A stretch of DNA of 40,174 nucleotides from positions 1 through 40,174 of the forward strand of contig JAJZTW010000032.1 of NCBI GenBank assembly GCA_021847345.1. Direction: 5' to 3'. Positions within the stretch are counted from its first letter, which is position 1. Every line of letters starts with the position of its first letter. Shown in pieces: positions 18,308 through 25,731 of the stretch. Position numbers and translations under genes: made by a program. The notes under the pieces are model-generated. The model saw only the letters and a list, made by a program, of their open reading frames with translations, was not told where the DNA came from and did no database searches. Source of the DNA: Pseudomonadota bacterium (GTDB lineage: Bacteria; Pseudomonadota; Gammaproteobacteria; Burkholderiales; Burkholderiaceae_C).

Positions 18308-19255
18308 ATGAAAGATTTTGCCTTCGTGTTTCCGGGTCAGGGCTCACAGTCGGTGGGCATGCTCGATGCCGTGGCCGATCATCCCGCGGTGCGCGACACG
18401 CTGCGCGAGGCCGCCGATGTGCTCGGCCAGGACCTCGGCGCGCTGATGCGCCAGGGGCCGGCGGAGGAACTCAACCTGACCACCAACACCCAGCCGGCGA
18501 TGCTCGCCGCGGGCGTGGCGCTGTGGCGCCTGTGGCTGGCCGAAGGGGGCGAGCAGCCGGCGCTGATGGCCGGCCACAGCCTGGGCGAGTACACCGCGCT
18601 GGTGGCGGCCGGGGCGATCGAATTCGCCGACGCGCTGCCGCTGGTGCGTTTTCGCGCCCAGGCCATGCAGGAAGCGGTTCCCGTCGGCGCCGGCGGCATG
18701 GCCGCCGTGCTCGGCCTGGATGACGCCGCGGTGATCGAGACCTGCCAGCAGGCCGGCCGCGATGTGGGCGAGGTCGTCGAGGCCGTGAATTTCAACGCGC
18801 CCGGCCAGGTCGTGATCGCCGGCACCAGGGCCGCCGTGGACCAGGCTTGCACGCTGCTCAAGGCGCGCGGCGCCAAGCGCGCGCTGCCGCTGCCGGTGTC
18901 GGCGCCGTTCCACAGTTCCCTGCTGGCGCCGGCCGCCGCGCGCCTGGCCGACTATCTGCAGAAGGTGCCGGTGTCGGCCCCGCGCGTGCCGGTGATCCAC
19001 AACGTGGACGTGGCGCGCCACGCCGATGCCGCCGGAATCCGCGCGGCGCTGGCGGCGCAGGCCGCCGGAGCCGTGCGCTGGGTGGAATGCGTGCAGTCGC
19101 TGCGCGACGCCGGCTGCACGCAGATCGTCGAATGCGGCCCGGGCAAGGTGCTGGCCGGGCTCACGCGACGCATCGACGCGGCCCTGACCGGTCACGCGCT
19201 GGTCGACCTGGCGACCGCGCAGGCCATCCGTGACGGCCTGCGCGCGCCGCACTGA
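18308..19255 (+). CDS. fabD: Malonyl-CoA:ACP transacylase
   Basis: Transfers malonyl from CoA to ACP. 315 residues with the oxyanion loop FPGQGSQ (8-14), nucleophile Ser91 in GHSLGEY and His203 in APFHSS. ATG 18308 is chosen because the core starts immediately (KDFAFVFPG) and GAGGAAA lies upstream; in-frame starts further 5' would add 21 unlike residues. Confidence 0.97.
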   Translation: MKDFAFVFPGQGSQSVGMLDAVADHPAVRDTLREAADVLGQDLGALMRQGPAEELNLTTNTQPAMLAAGVALWRLWLAEGGEQPALMAGHSLGEYTALVAAGAIEFADALPLVRFRAQAMQEAVPVGAGGMAAVLGLDDAAVIETCQQAGRDVGEVVEAVNFNAPGQVVIAGTRAAVDQACTLLKARGAKRALPLPVSAPFHSSLLAPAAARLADYLQKVPVSAPRVPVIHNVDVARHADAAGIRAALAAQAAGAVRWVECVQSLRDAGCTQIVECGPGKVLAGLTRRIDAALTGHALVDLATAQAIRDGLRAPH

Positions 19256-19279
19256 ACATGTAGCGGGGAGGCTACAAGC

Positions 19280-20029
19280 ATGAATACTTCCGCAGCAGAG
19301 CTGGCTGGCAAGGTGGCGCTGGTCACCGGGGCCACGCGGGGCATCGGCCACGCCATCGCGGCGCATCTGGCCGCGCAGGGCGCCTTTGTGGTCGGCACGG
19401 CCACCAGCGAGGCCGGCGCCCAGCGCATCCAGGAGGCGCTGGGCGAGTCCGGGCAGGGCGTGGTGCTCGACGTCACCGACGCCGAGGCTGCCGAGGCACT
19501 GGTCGATCGCCTGGTCAAGGAGCGCGGCGGCCTGCACATCCTGGTCAACAATGCCGGCATCACGCGCGATACGCTGGCGCTGCGCATGCGCGACGGCGAC
19601 TGGTCGGCGGTGATCGACACCAACCTGAACGCGGTGTTCCGCTTGTGCCGCGCGGCGATCCGTCCGATGATGAAGCAGCGCGGCGGTCGCATCGTCAACA
19701 TCACCTCGGTGGTCGGCGCCAGCGGCAATCCGGGCCAGGCGAACTACGCGGCGGCCAAGGCCGGTGTCGCGGGCATGACGCGCGCGCTGGCGCAGGAGCT
19801 GGGCAGCCGCAACATCACGGTCAACTGCGTGGCTCCCGGTTTCATCGACACCGACATGACTCGTGCGCTGGGGGAGGAAACGTCGCAGGCTCTGCTTGCG
19901 CGCATCCCGCTCGGTCGCCTGGGCCAGCCGCAGGACATCGCACATGCGGTAGGCTTTCTGGTGAGTCCGCATGCCGGGTACATCACCGGATGCGAGCTGC
20001 ACGTCAACGGCGGCATGTACATGTGCTGA
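19280..20029 (+). CDS. fabG: 3-oxoacyl-[ACP] reductase
   Basis: NADPH-dependent ketoreductase of the elongation cycle. 249 residues of classical SDR type: cofactor motif TGATRGIG (17-24), NNAG (90-93), and catalytic Ser143, Tyr156 and Lys160 (YAAAK), spaced exactly as in E. coli FabG. The end GGMYM is the FabG tail. A strong GGGGAGG precedes ATG 19280. Confidence 0.97.
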   Translation: MNTSAAELAGKVALVTGATRGIGHAIAAHLAAQGAFVVGTATSEAGAQRIQEALGESGQGVVLDVTDAEAAEALVDRLVKERGGLHILVNNAGITRDTLALRMRDGDWSAVIDTNLNAVFRLCRAAIRPMMKQRGGRIVNITSVVGASGNPGQANYAAAKAGVAGMTRALAQELGSRNITVNCVAPGFIDTDMTRALGEETSQALLARIPLGRLGQPQDIAHAVGFLVSPHAGYITGCELHVNGGMYMC

Positions 20030-20071
20030 CCCCCATGCCGATTTCCCGGTGGCGGCGAACTCCCGGGTGGA

Positions 20072-20077
20072 TAGAAT
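20072..20077 (+). promoter_or_regulatory. Candidate -10 box for acpP
   Basis: TAGAAT in the 75-bp fabG-acpP gap, 27 nt before the acpP ATG and just before its GGAG (20095-20098). No good -35 is seen. A private acpP promoter would fit the high demand for ACP. Confidence 0.4.
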
Positions 20078-20104
20078 TCGAAAGCCTTTTTTCTGGAGAT
20101 TTAC

Positions 20105-20344
20105 ATGAGTGATATCGAACAGCGCGTCAAGAAAATCATCGCCGAGCAGCTCGGCGTGGCCGAGGACCAGGTCACGAACGAGAAGTCCTTCGTCAACGAC
20201 CTCGGCGCCGACTCGCTGGACACCGTCGAGCTGGTGATGGCGCTGGAGGATGAGTTCGGCATCGAGATTCCCGACGAGGACGCGGAGAAGATCACCACCG
20301 TGCAGCTGGCGGTGGACTACGCCAAGCAGCACCACAAGGCCTGA
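20105..20344 (+). CDS. acpP: Acyl carrier protein
   Basis: 79-residue acidic carrier for fatty acid synthesis. Ser37 in [12 protein letters not shown] is the 4'-phosphopantetheine site, the target of AcpS encoded at 32150. Length and the [12 protein letters not shown] start are canonical. GGAG lies 6 nt before the ATG. It is followed by a strong hairpin before fabF. Confidence 0.98.
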   Translation: MSDIEQRVKKIIAEQLGVAEDQVTNEKSFVNDLGADSLDTVELVMALEDEFGIEIPDEDAEKITTVQLAVDYAKQHHKA

Positions 20345-20409
20345 GGGCCCTGCGCCCGGCATGCCGCCGGCCCGCGCTGCTGCGTGGTCCGCGGCGCCGT
20401 GCACGTGCC

Positions 20410-20439
20410 GCCGCGACGCAGCGCATGTCGCGTCGCGGC
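20410..20439 (+). terminator. Hairpin between acpP and fabF, possible partial terminator
   Basis: Ten perfect pairs (20410-20419 with 20430-20439) around a 10-nt loop, followed about 10 nt later by T-rich sequence (20450-20470). It sits in a 149-bp gap and could reduce read-through into fabF or stabilise acpP mRNA. Confidence 0.42.
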
Positions 20440-20493
20440 CTTCGCGTCCTTTCTGGTTTTCATGGTTTTTTCGCATCGCCTGGTTGCTTCCTC

Positions 20494-21732
20494 ATGACTC
20501 TGCGCCGCCGTATCGCCATCACCGGTCTGGGTATCGTTTCTCCCGTGGGCAACACGGTGGAGACGGCCTGGAGCAACCTGGTCGCCGGCAAATCCGGGAT
20601 CGGGCCCATCACCAAGTTCGACGCCTCGACCTTCTCCGCGCGCATCGCCGGCGAGGTGCGTGACTTCGACATCGCGGAATACATCCCCGCGAAAGATGCC
20701 CGGCATATGGACACCTTCATCCACTACGGCATGGCGGCTTCGATGCAGGCCGTGCGCGACAGCGGGCTCGAGGGCGCCGCCGGAGTGGACCCGGAGCGCG
20801 TCGGCGTGATGATCGGCTCGGGCATCGGCGGCCTGCCGATGATCGAGCAGACCCATCAGGAGTTCATCGATCGCGGCGCGCGCCGGATCTCGCCGTTTTT
20901 CGTGCCGGCGTCGATCATCAACATGATCTCCGGGCACCTTTCCATCCAGTACGGGTTCCGCGGCCCGAATCTGTCCGTGGTCACCGCCTGCACGACGGGC
21001 CTGCACGCGATCGGTCTGGCCGCACGCCTGATCGAGAGCGGCGACGCCGATGCGATGATCGCCGGTGGCGCCGAGGCCACCGTGTGCCCGCTGGGCATCG
21101 GGGGTTTCGCCTCGGCGCGGGCGCTGTCCACGCGCAACGACGACCCGGCGGCCGCCAGCCGCCCGTGGGACAAGGACCGCGACGGCTTCGTGCTCGGCGA
21201 GGGCGCCGGCGTGATGATGCTCGAGGAATGGGAGCATGCCACTCGGCGCGGCGCGCGCATCTACGCCGAGCTGGTGGGCTTCGGCATGAGCGCCGACGCC
21301 TTCCACGTCACGGCACCGAACGTCGACGGTCCGCGCAAGTGCATGCTGGCGGCGCTGCGCAACGCCGATCTGGCCCCCGACCAGGTCCAGTATCTCAATG
21401 CCCATGGCACGTCGACTCCGTTGGGCGACAAGAACGAGAGCGATGCCATCAAGGCGGCCTTCGGCGCGCATGCGTCGAAGCTGGTGGTCAGCTCCACCAA
21501 GTCGATGACAGGGCACCTGCTGGGGGGAGCCGGCGGCGTCGAGGCCCTGTTCACCGTGCTGGCCCTGCATCATCAGGTGGCACCGCCGACCATCAACCTG
21601 GATCATCCCGATCCCGAATGCGACCTCGACTACTGCGCCAACACGGCGCGCGCGATGTCGATGGAATACGCGTTGAAGAACAACTTCGGCTTCGGCGGGA
21701 CCAACGGCTCCCTGGTGTTCCGGCGGGTCTGA
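20494..21732 (+). CDS. fabF: 3-oxoacyl-[ACP] synthase II
   Basis: Elongating condensing enzyme. 412 residues with Cys166 (TACTTGLHAIG), His304 (NAHGTSTP) and His341 (GHLLGGAGG), the Cys-His-His triad of KAS I/II. Most FabF proteins have ACATG at the active site; the threonine here is a small variation. ATG 20494 fits the family start (RRRIAITGLG); the open frame extends 23 codons upstream without family similarity. No clear ribosome site. Confidence 0.96.
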   Translation: MTLRRRIAITGLGIVSPVGNTVETAWSNLVAGKSGIGPITKFDASTFSARIAGEVRDFDIAEYIPAKDARHMDTFIHYGMAASMQAVRDSGLEGAAGVDPERVGVMIGSGIGGLPMIEQTHQEFIDRGARRISPFFVPASIINMISGHLSIQYGFRGPNLSVVTACTTGLHAIGLAARLIESGDADAMIAGGAEATVCPLGIGGFASARALSTRNDDPAAASRPWDKDRDGFVLGEGAGVMMLEEWEHATRRGARIYAELVGFGMSADAFHVTAPNVDGPRKCMLAALRNADLAPDQVQYLNAHGTSTPLGDKNESDAIKAAFGAHASKLVVSSTKSMTGHLLGGAGGVEALFTVLALHHQVAPPTINLDHPDPECDLDYCANTARAMSMEYALKNNFGFGGTNGSLVFRRV

Positions 21733-21763
21733 GCCCTCGGCCGAGCCTGCAGGCGTCATCGCG

Positions 21764-22186
21764 ATGCAACCGGCTTCACCCCTGCATGTGCGCGTGGAGC
21801 GCTTCACGCGCTGGCATGCGCTGCTGATCGGCTTCGATGTCGCGGTGATGCTGGCCGGTGTCTGGAACGCCTGGCAATGGTGGGACTCGGGCAGTGTGCA
21901 GGAATTCCGGATCATGGCCGGGCTCTCGCTCGGCGTGTTCCTGATGGTGCTGACGGCGCAAGTCCCGTACTGGAAGATCTCCAGCTTCACCCTCAGCCAC
22001 GGCGCGCAGGGCTGGCTGCTGCAGCAGAACCGACGCCGGCACAGCCTGGCGCAAGTCCGCGCGCTGAGCCTGCCCGGTCTGCTGCTCGTGCTCGGCCTGA
22101 GCGACCGCGGCCGCGAAGTGCTCCCGGTGCCTTCGGATATTGCACCCGCTATCTGGCGGGAATTACGCACGCGCCTGGCCCTTTAA
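21764..22186 (+). CDS. Small two-helix membrane protein, possibly YgfX-like
   Basis: 140 residues. Two hydrophobic helices (about 20-36 and 51-67) near the N-terminus are followed by a basic soluble part with QQNRRRHSLAQVR. This layout, and its place between fabF and rpoE, resembles small proteins in other betaproteobacteria; the two-helix plus basic-tail form also recalls YgfX/CptA proteins. I cannot confirm that family from residues alone, so the function is unknown. It starts 31 bp after fabF and is likely co-transcribed. Confidence 0.6.
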   Translation: MQPASPLHVRVERFTRWHALLIGFDVAVMLAGVWNAWQWWDSGSVQEFRIMAGLSLGVFLMVLTAQVPYWKISSFTLSHGAQGWLLQQNRRRHSLAQVRALSLPGLLLVLGLSDRGREVLPVPSDIAPAIWRELRTRLAL

Positions 22187-22331
22187 CGCCCCGGGCGCTG
22201 TAATAGCGTCTCGGGTCTGCGCCGTGCCTGGCCGATGCGCCGTGGCGCCCTGTGTCGGCGTGACCCGCTGCCCCCTCGGTGCAACGCTGCCTGCCGGTTG
22301 AGCTCGGCCAGGCGGTCTCCAGGGGCGTGAC

Positions 22332-23012
22332 ATGCTCGATGTACGAAGCCGCGAGCCGCCTGCGCGGGCCCACGGCCCGCATGGGGCCCGGGGCCGTCCA
22401 CTCCCAGCCTTCGTGCAAGACCTATCCGACCAGGCCCTGGTCCAGCGGGTCCAGAGCGGCGACCAGCAGGCCTTCGAGCTGCTCGTGGCCAAGTATCAGC
22501 GGCGCATTTTTCGTCTGATCTCGCGTTTCGTCCGCGATCCCGCCACCGCGGAGGACATCGCGCAGGAAACATTCCTGCGAGCCTACCGCGCCATCGGGCG
22601 CTTTCGCGGCGACAGCCAGTTCTATACCTGGCTGTACCGAATCGCGGTGAACACGGCCAAGCGCAGTGCCGGGGCCGGGGCTCGGGGACCTGTTTTGCAA
22701 GAAAATGCAAATTCCCCGGAATCCGAGGAACCTTTTTCGAGGCAGGAGCAACTAACAAGCCTGGATACCCCCGAAGCCGTCATGGCCAGTCGGGAAATCG
22801 CGGACACGGTCAACGCGGCGATGGACGCGTTGCCCGACGAGTTGCGTACCGCGATCGCCTTGCGGGAAATCGAGGGCATGAGCTACGAGGAAATCTCGCA
22901 ACTCATGGGGTGTCCCGTGGGAACGGTGCGCTCCCGGATCTTCCGGGCGCGCGAAGCCATCGCGCGTCAGTTGCGCCCGCTGCTGGGAACCCGCTCCAAC
23001 CATCGCTGGTGA
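22332..23012 (+). CDS. rpoE: RNA polymerase sigma factor RpoE (AlgU-type ECF sigma)
   Basis: Extracytoplasmic-function sigma factor for envelope stress. Region 2 covers about residues 45-115 (FELLVAKYQRRIFRLISRFV, DPATAEDIAQETFLRAYRAI) and region 4 about 165-215 (MSYEEISQLMGCPVGTVRSR). At 226 residues it is about 25 longer than usual: the ATG 22332 start, preceded by AGGGG, adds an Arg/Pro-rich N-terminal extension; a start nearer the QDLSDQALVQRVQ segment would give the family length. It is followed by its anti-sigma gene and a periplasmic protease, the standard stress cluster. Confidence 0.92.
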   Translation: MLDVRSREPPARAHGPHGARGRPLPAFVQDLSDQALVQRVQSGDQQAFELLVAKYQRRIFRLISRFVRDPATAEDIAQETFLRAYRAIGRFRGDSQFYTWLYRIAVNTAKRSAGAGARGPVLQENANSPESEEPFSRQEQLTSLDTPEAVMASREIADTVNAAMDALPDELRTAIALREIEGMSYEEISQLMGCPVGTVRSRIFRAREAIARQLRPLLGTRSNHRW

Positions 23013-23092
23013 CGGGCGCAAGGCGGCGCGCAATGGCGCCGCAGGGTGGCGTGGCAGCGGGGCAGCGGGGCAGGGCAAGGGGGGAACGAACC

Positions 23093-23773
23093 ATGGATCG
23101 AAGCACGACGAGCCCGGTTGGCTCGGCGGCCGCCGACGGCGGCGCCCGGGAGGCCGGCGACGAACAGCATGTGCTGCAGCGCGTGTCCGCGCTGATGGAC
23201 GGCGATTGCGAGCTGCAAGGGACCGCGCCCGAAAGTCTCGGCGCCGTGGCGCGCGACCCGCGTGCACGCCGCGCCTGGCTCGAATACCACCAGGTCGGAG
23301 ACTGGCTTCGCTCGTCGCAGTGGGACACCGGCTTCGACGACGCTGCCTTTCTCGAGCGCTTCGGCCAGCGCCTGCGTGCGCAGCCGGTTCAATGGGTGCC
23401 GGACGTGGCGCGCCAGACCCGGGCAGCGCGACCCCGGTTCCTACCCTGGGCCGCCGGCTTCGGCGCCGCGCTCGCGGGGGTCGTCGCGGTGCTGCTCGTG
23501 GGGCTGGGCGGCGCCGCGCCCGAGCAGTTCACGGCCTGGCGGCTCCAGGTGGCAACCAGCGCAAGCCCTCGCGCGGCGGCGCCAGTCCGTGCGCCCGCGG
23601 CAAGCCAGGCGCCCGGCGCCGCGATCGCTGCGCTGTCGTTGCGGGCTTCCGCGTTGAAGGCGACGCTTCGTCCCGGCAACGGCGTGCCGCTCGGCGCGGC
23701 GTTGCTCGGCAGGGCAAGCTGCGAGCAGCCGCTGCACGGGCGCGCCGTCCCGCGGGTGCGCGTGGTGCATTGA
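23093..23773 (+). CDS. rseA: Anti-sigma-E factor RseA-like (MucA)
   Basis: 226-residue single-pass membrane protein expected to hold RpoE inactive. The N-terminal anti-sigma domain (about 25-100) has VSALMDGD and AWLEYHQVGDWLR. A membrane helix spans about 117-139. The periplasmic part (about 87 residues) is Ala/Pro/Arg-rich and shows none of the motifs I expect at the RseA/MucA C-terminus. ATG 23093 is preceded by a G-rich AGGGGGGAA. No rseB/mucB follows; the protease gene comes next. Confidence 0.85.
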   Translation: MDRSTTSPVGSAAADGGAREAGDEQHVLQRVSALMDGDCELQGTAPESLGAVARDPRARRAWLEYHQVGDWLRSSQWDTGFDDAAFLERFGQRLRAQPVQWVPDVARQTRAARPRFLPWAAGFGAALAGVVAVLLVGLGGAAPEQFTAWRLQVATSASPRAAAPVRAPAASQAPGAAIAALSLRASALKATLRPGNGVPLGAALLGRASCEQPLHGRAVPRVRVVH

Positions 23774-23896
23774 GCCGCCGCGCCCAGGCGCGCGGCCATG
23801 TGGGCGTCTGCCGCGCGCGGCGCTATGCTGCGGGCGGGCGTCGTGCCCGGCCGGGCGCAGGCCCGTTCCCGTTCCTGTTCCTCAGGGGAGTCATCC

Positions 23897-25429
23897 GTGA
23901 ACCTGGCTGGACCCATTTGCGCCTCCGCGGCGCAGCCCATCGACCGCTGCTCGCCGGCAACCTTGCTGCGCCCGACGCTGGCACGCCTGGCCTTCATCGC
24001 CTGCGCGAGCCTGGTGTCGTTGTCGGCGCAGGCCGCAGGCGCGCCGGCCAAGTGGCCTGTCGCGGCGTCGGCTGCGTCGGCCCCGCAACTGGTCGTGGGG
24101 CTGCCCGACTTCACGCGCCTGGTGCGCGTCGTCGGCCCCTCGGTGGTGAATATCCGAACCTACACTCGAACGCCCGACACGGCGTCCGAGCAGGATCAGC
24201 AAACCCGTGAGTTCCTGCGCAGATTCTTCGGCATCCCGTTGCCGCCGGGTGATGATGGCTCGGCTGCGCCCAACGCGGGCGAGGAGCGCCCGGCGGGTGT
24301 CGGGTCCGGGTTCATCGTGGAGTCGGACGGCTACGTGCTGACCAACGCTCACGTCGTCGACGGTGCCGACCGAATCGTCGTCACGCTGACCGACCACCGC
24401 GAGTTCGTCGCCCGCCTGGTCGGTGTCGACAAGCGCACCGACGTGGCCCTTCTGCGCATCGCCGCCACCGGGCTGCCGGCGCTGCGCATCGGGGATTCGA
24501 GCCGGCTGCAGGTCGGCGAGTGGGTGGTCGCCATCGGCTCGCCGTTCGGCCTGGACAACACGGTCACCGCAGGCATTGTCAGCGCCAAGGCGCGAGACAC
24601 CGGGGACTACACACCGCTGATCCAGACCGATGTGGCGGTCAACCCCGGCAACTCGGGCGGCCCGCTGATCGACATGCATGGTCGCGTGGTCGGCATGAAT
24701 TCGCAGATCTACAGTCGCACCGGCGGATTCATGGGCATTTCCTTTGCGGTCCCGATCAACCAGGCGATGGCGGTGGCCGAGCAGCTCAAGGCCACCGGGC
24801 ATGTGGTGCGAGGCAAGATCGGCGTGGCCGTCGACAGCGTCAGCCGCGAGCTGGCCGAGTCGCTGGGCCTTCAGGCACAAGGTGGAGCCCTGGTCGGCGC
24901 GGTCGAGCGCGGCGGCGCCGCCGATGCGGCCGGCGTGCGCCCTGGCGACATCATCCTCGCCATCGATGGTCATGAAGTGCAGCGCTCGAGCGACCTGCCG
25001 CGACTGGTCGGCTCGCTGCATCCGGGCAGCCGCGTGCCGCTGCAGGTGTTCCGGCTCGGCAAGCGCATGACCCTGCAGGTCACGATCGGCTCCTGGAGCG
25101 ACAACGCGGCCCCGGCGCCGGCCGCGCCGCGCGCGCCGGCCGCGCGAAGTCGCCTGGGCATCGGCGTGGTCGACCTCAATGCGGAGCAACGCACCCAGCT
25201 GGGCATCGCCGCCGGGGTGCTGGTCGAGAGTGTCGATGGCTTCGGCTCGGCGGCGGGCTTGCGCGTCGGCGATGTCATCGCTGCGTTGAACAACACACCC
25301 CTGCGAAGCGCCGCCGAGTTCAGTTCACGCGTCGCCCAGCTTCCCGCGGACAAGCCCGCCGTGCTGCTGGTTCGGCGCGGAGACAACGCACGGTACCTGC
25401 TGCTGCGTCCACGCAAGGTTTCCGAATAA
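23897..25429 (+). CDS. mucD: DegP/MucD-type periplasmic serine protease
   Basis: HtrA-family protease-chaperone, 510 residues. A signal peptide (hydrophobic 31-44, cleavage about 46-47 after SAQA) is followed by the trypsin-like domain with His152 (TNAHVV), Asp182 (TDVALLRI) and Ser253 (GNSGGPL), then two PDZ domains (about 290-375 and 405-500). GTG 23897 has AGGGGAG 6 nt upstream; longer in-frame starts exist at ATG 23798 and 23825 but lack a site and a sensible leader. It ends the rpoE-rseA unit; a 302-bp spacer follows. Confidence 0.93.
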   Translation: MNLAGPICASAAQPIDRCSPATLLRPTLARLAFIACASLVSLSAQAAGAPAKWPVAASAASAPQLVVGLPDFTRLVRVVGPSVVNIRTYTRTPDTASEQDQQTREFLRRFFGIPLPPGDDGSAAPNAGEERPAGVGSGFIVESDGYVLTNAHVVDGADRIVVTLTDHREFVARLVGVDKRTDVALLRIAATGLPALRIGDSSRLQVGEWVVAIGSPFGLDNTVTAGIVSAKARDTGDYTPLIQTDVAVNPGNSGGPLIDMHGRVVGMNSQIYSRTGGFMGISFAVPINQAMAVAEQLKATGHVVRGKIGVAVDSVSRELAESLGLQAQGGALVGAVERGGAADAAGVRPGDIILAIDGHEVQRSSDLPRLVGSLHPGSRVPLQVFRLGKRMTLQVTIGSWSDNAAPAPAAPRAPAARSRLGIGVVDLNAEQRTQLGIAAGVLVESVDGFGSAAGLRVGDVIAALNNTPLRSAAEFSSRVAQLPADKPAVLLVRRGDNARYLLLRPRKVSE

Positions 25430-25582
25430 ATTGGCTTTTCTTTGTTCAGATACCAAAATTTTGTACCGTTACAAAGCATAAATTTGGACAAAAAGTCGAT
25501 CGATCACAACGTTCGAGCATCTTTGTGCCGCTGCGCGGACCGGCTGGGGGCTCGCGGCACTGGCCGGCCCTGCCGGCCGGCT

Positions 25583-25588
25583 TAAAAT
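25583..25588 (+). promoter_or_regulatory. Candidate -10 box of a short transcript before lepA
   Basis: TAAAAT, five of six matches to the consensus, within CTTAAAATGG. No good -35 is seen; an inverted repeat (25560-25580) occupies that place. Start would be about 25594. Confidence 0.4.
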
Positions 25589-25593
25589 GGAGG

Positions 25594-25658
25594 CCCAACA
25601 AGCAGTTGCCAAACGATTTTGTTGGTAGGCGCGACGCGAATGGCCGCGCCTTTTTTTT
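25594..25658 (+). ncRNA. Candidate small RNA or terminated leader upstream of lepA
   Basis: Predicted RNA of about 65 nt: a first hairpin pairs CCAACAA (25595-25601) with TTGTTGG (25619-25625), then a terminator hairpin with eight T residues. The compact two-hairpin form with a 3' U-run resembles Hfq-binding small RNAs, but it could equally be a terminated lepA leader. I know no family match. It is a structural inference without expression data. Confidence 0.4.
25627..25658 (+). terminator. Intrinsic terminator before lepA
   Basis: AGGCGCG (25627-25633) pairs with CGCGCCT (25645-25651) around an 11-nt loop, directly followed by T residues through 25658. It is the clearest factor-independent terminator in the window, 73 nt upstream of the lepA ATG. 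Confidence 0.8.
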
Positions 25659-25731
25659 GGCCATCCCGCAATGACAGCGCGTCTTTCGCGTGCGTTACGC
25701 AACGATTCACACAGGACAAGCCCTTCCGCGC

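Larger units (their letters stand above)
25430..25731. other. 302-bp spacer between mucD and lepA
   Basis: It has three parts: an A+T-rich stretch (25430-25500) with the palindrome CAAAATTTTG (25454-25463), an inverted repeat (25560-25580), and a short unit with a -10-like box, two hairpins and an intrinsic terminator (25583-25658) described separately. No larger coding frame is convincing. Confidence 0.7.

Noticed and set aside
25560-25580. The GGCCGGC/GCCGGCC inverted repeat as the mucD terminator
   Set aside because: It lies 130 bp after the stop and is followed by CTTAAAAT rather than a T-tract on the plus strand; kept only as a possible site beside the short transcript's promoter.
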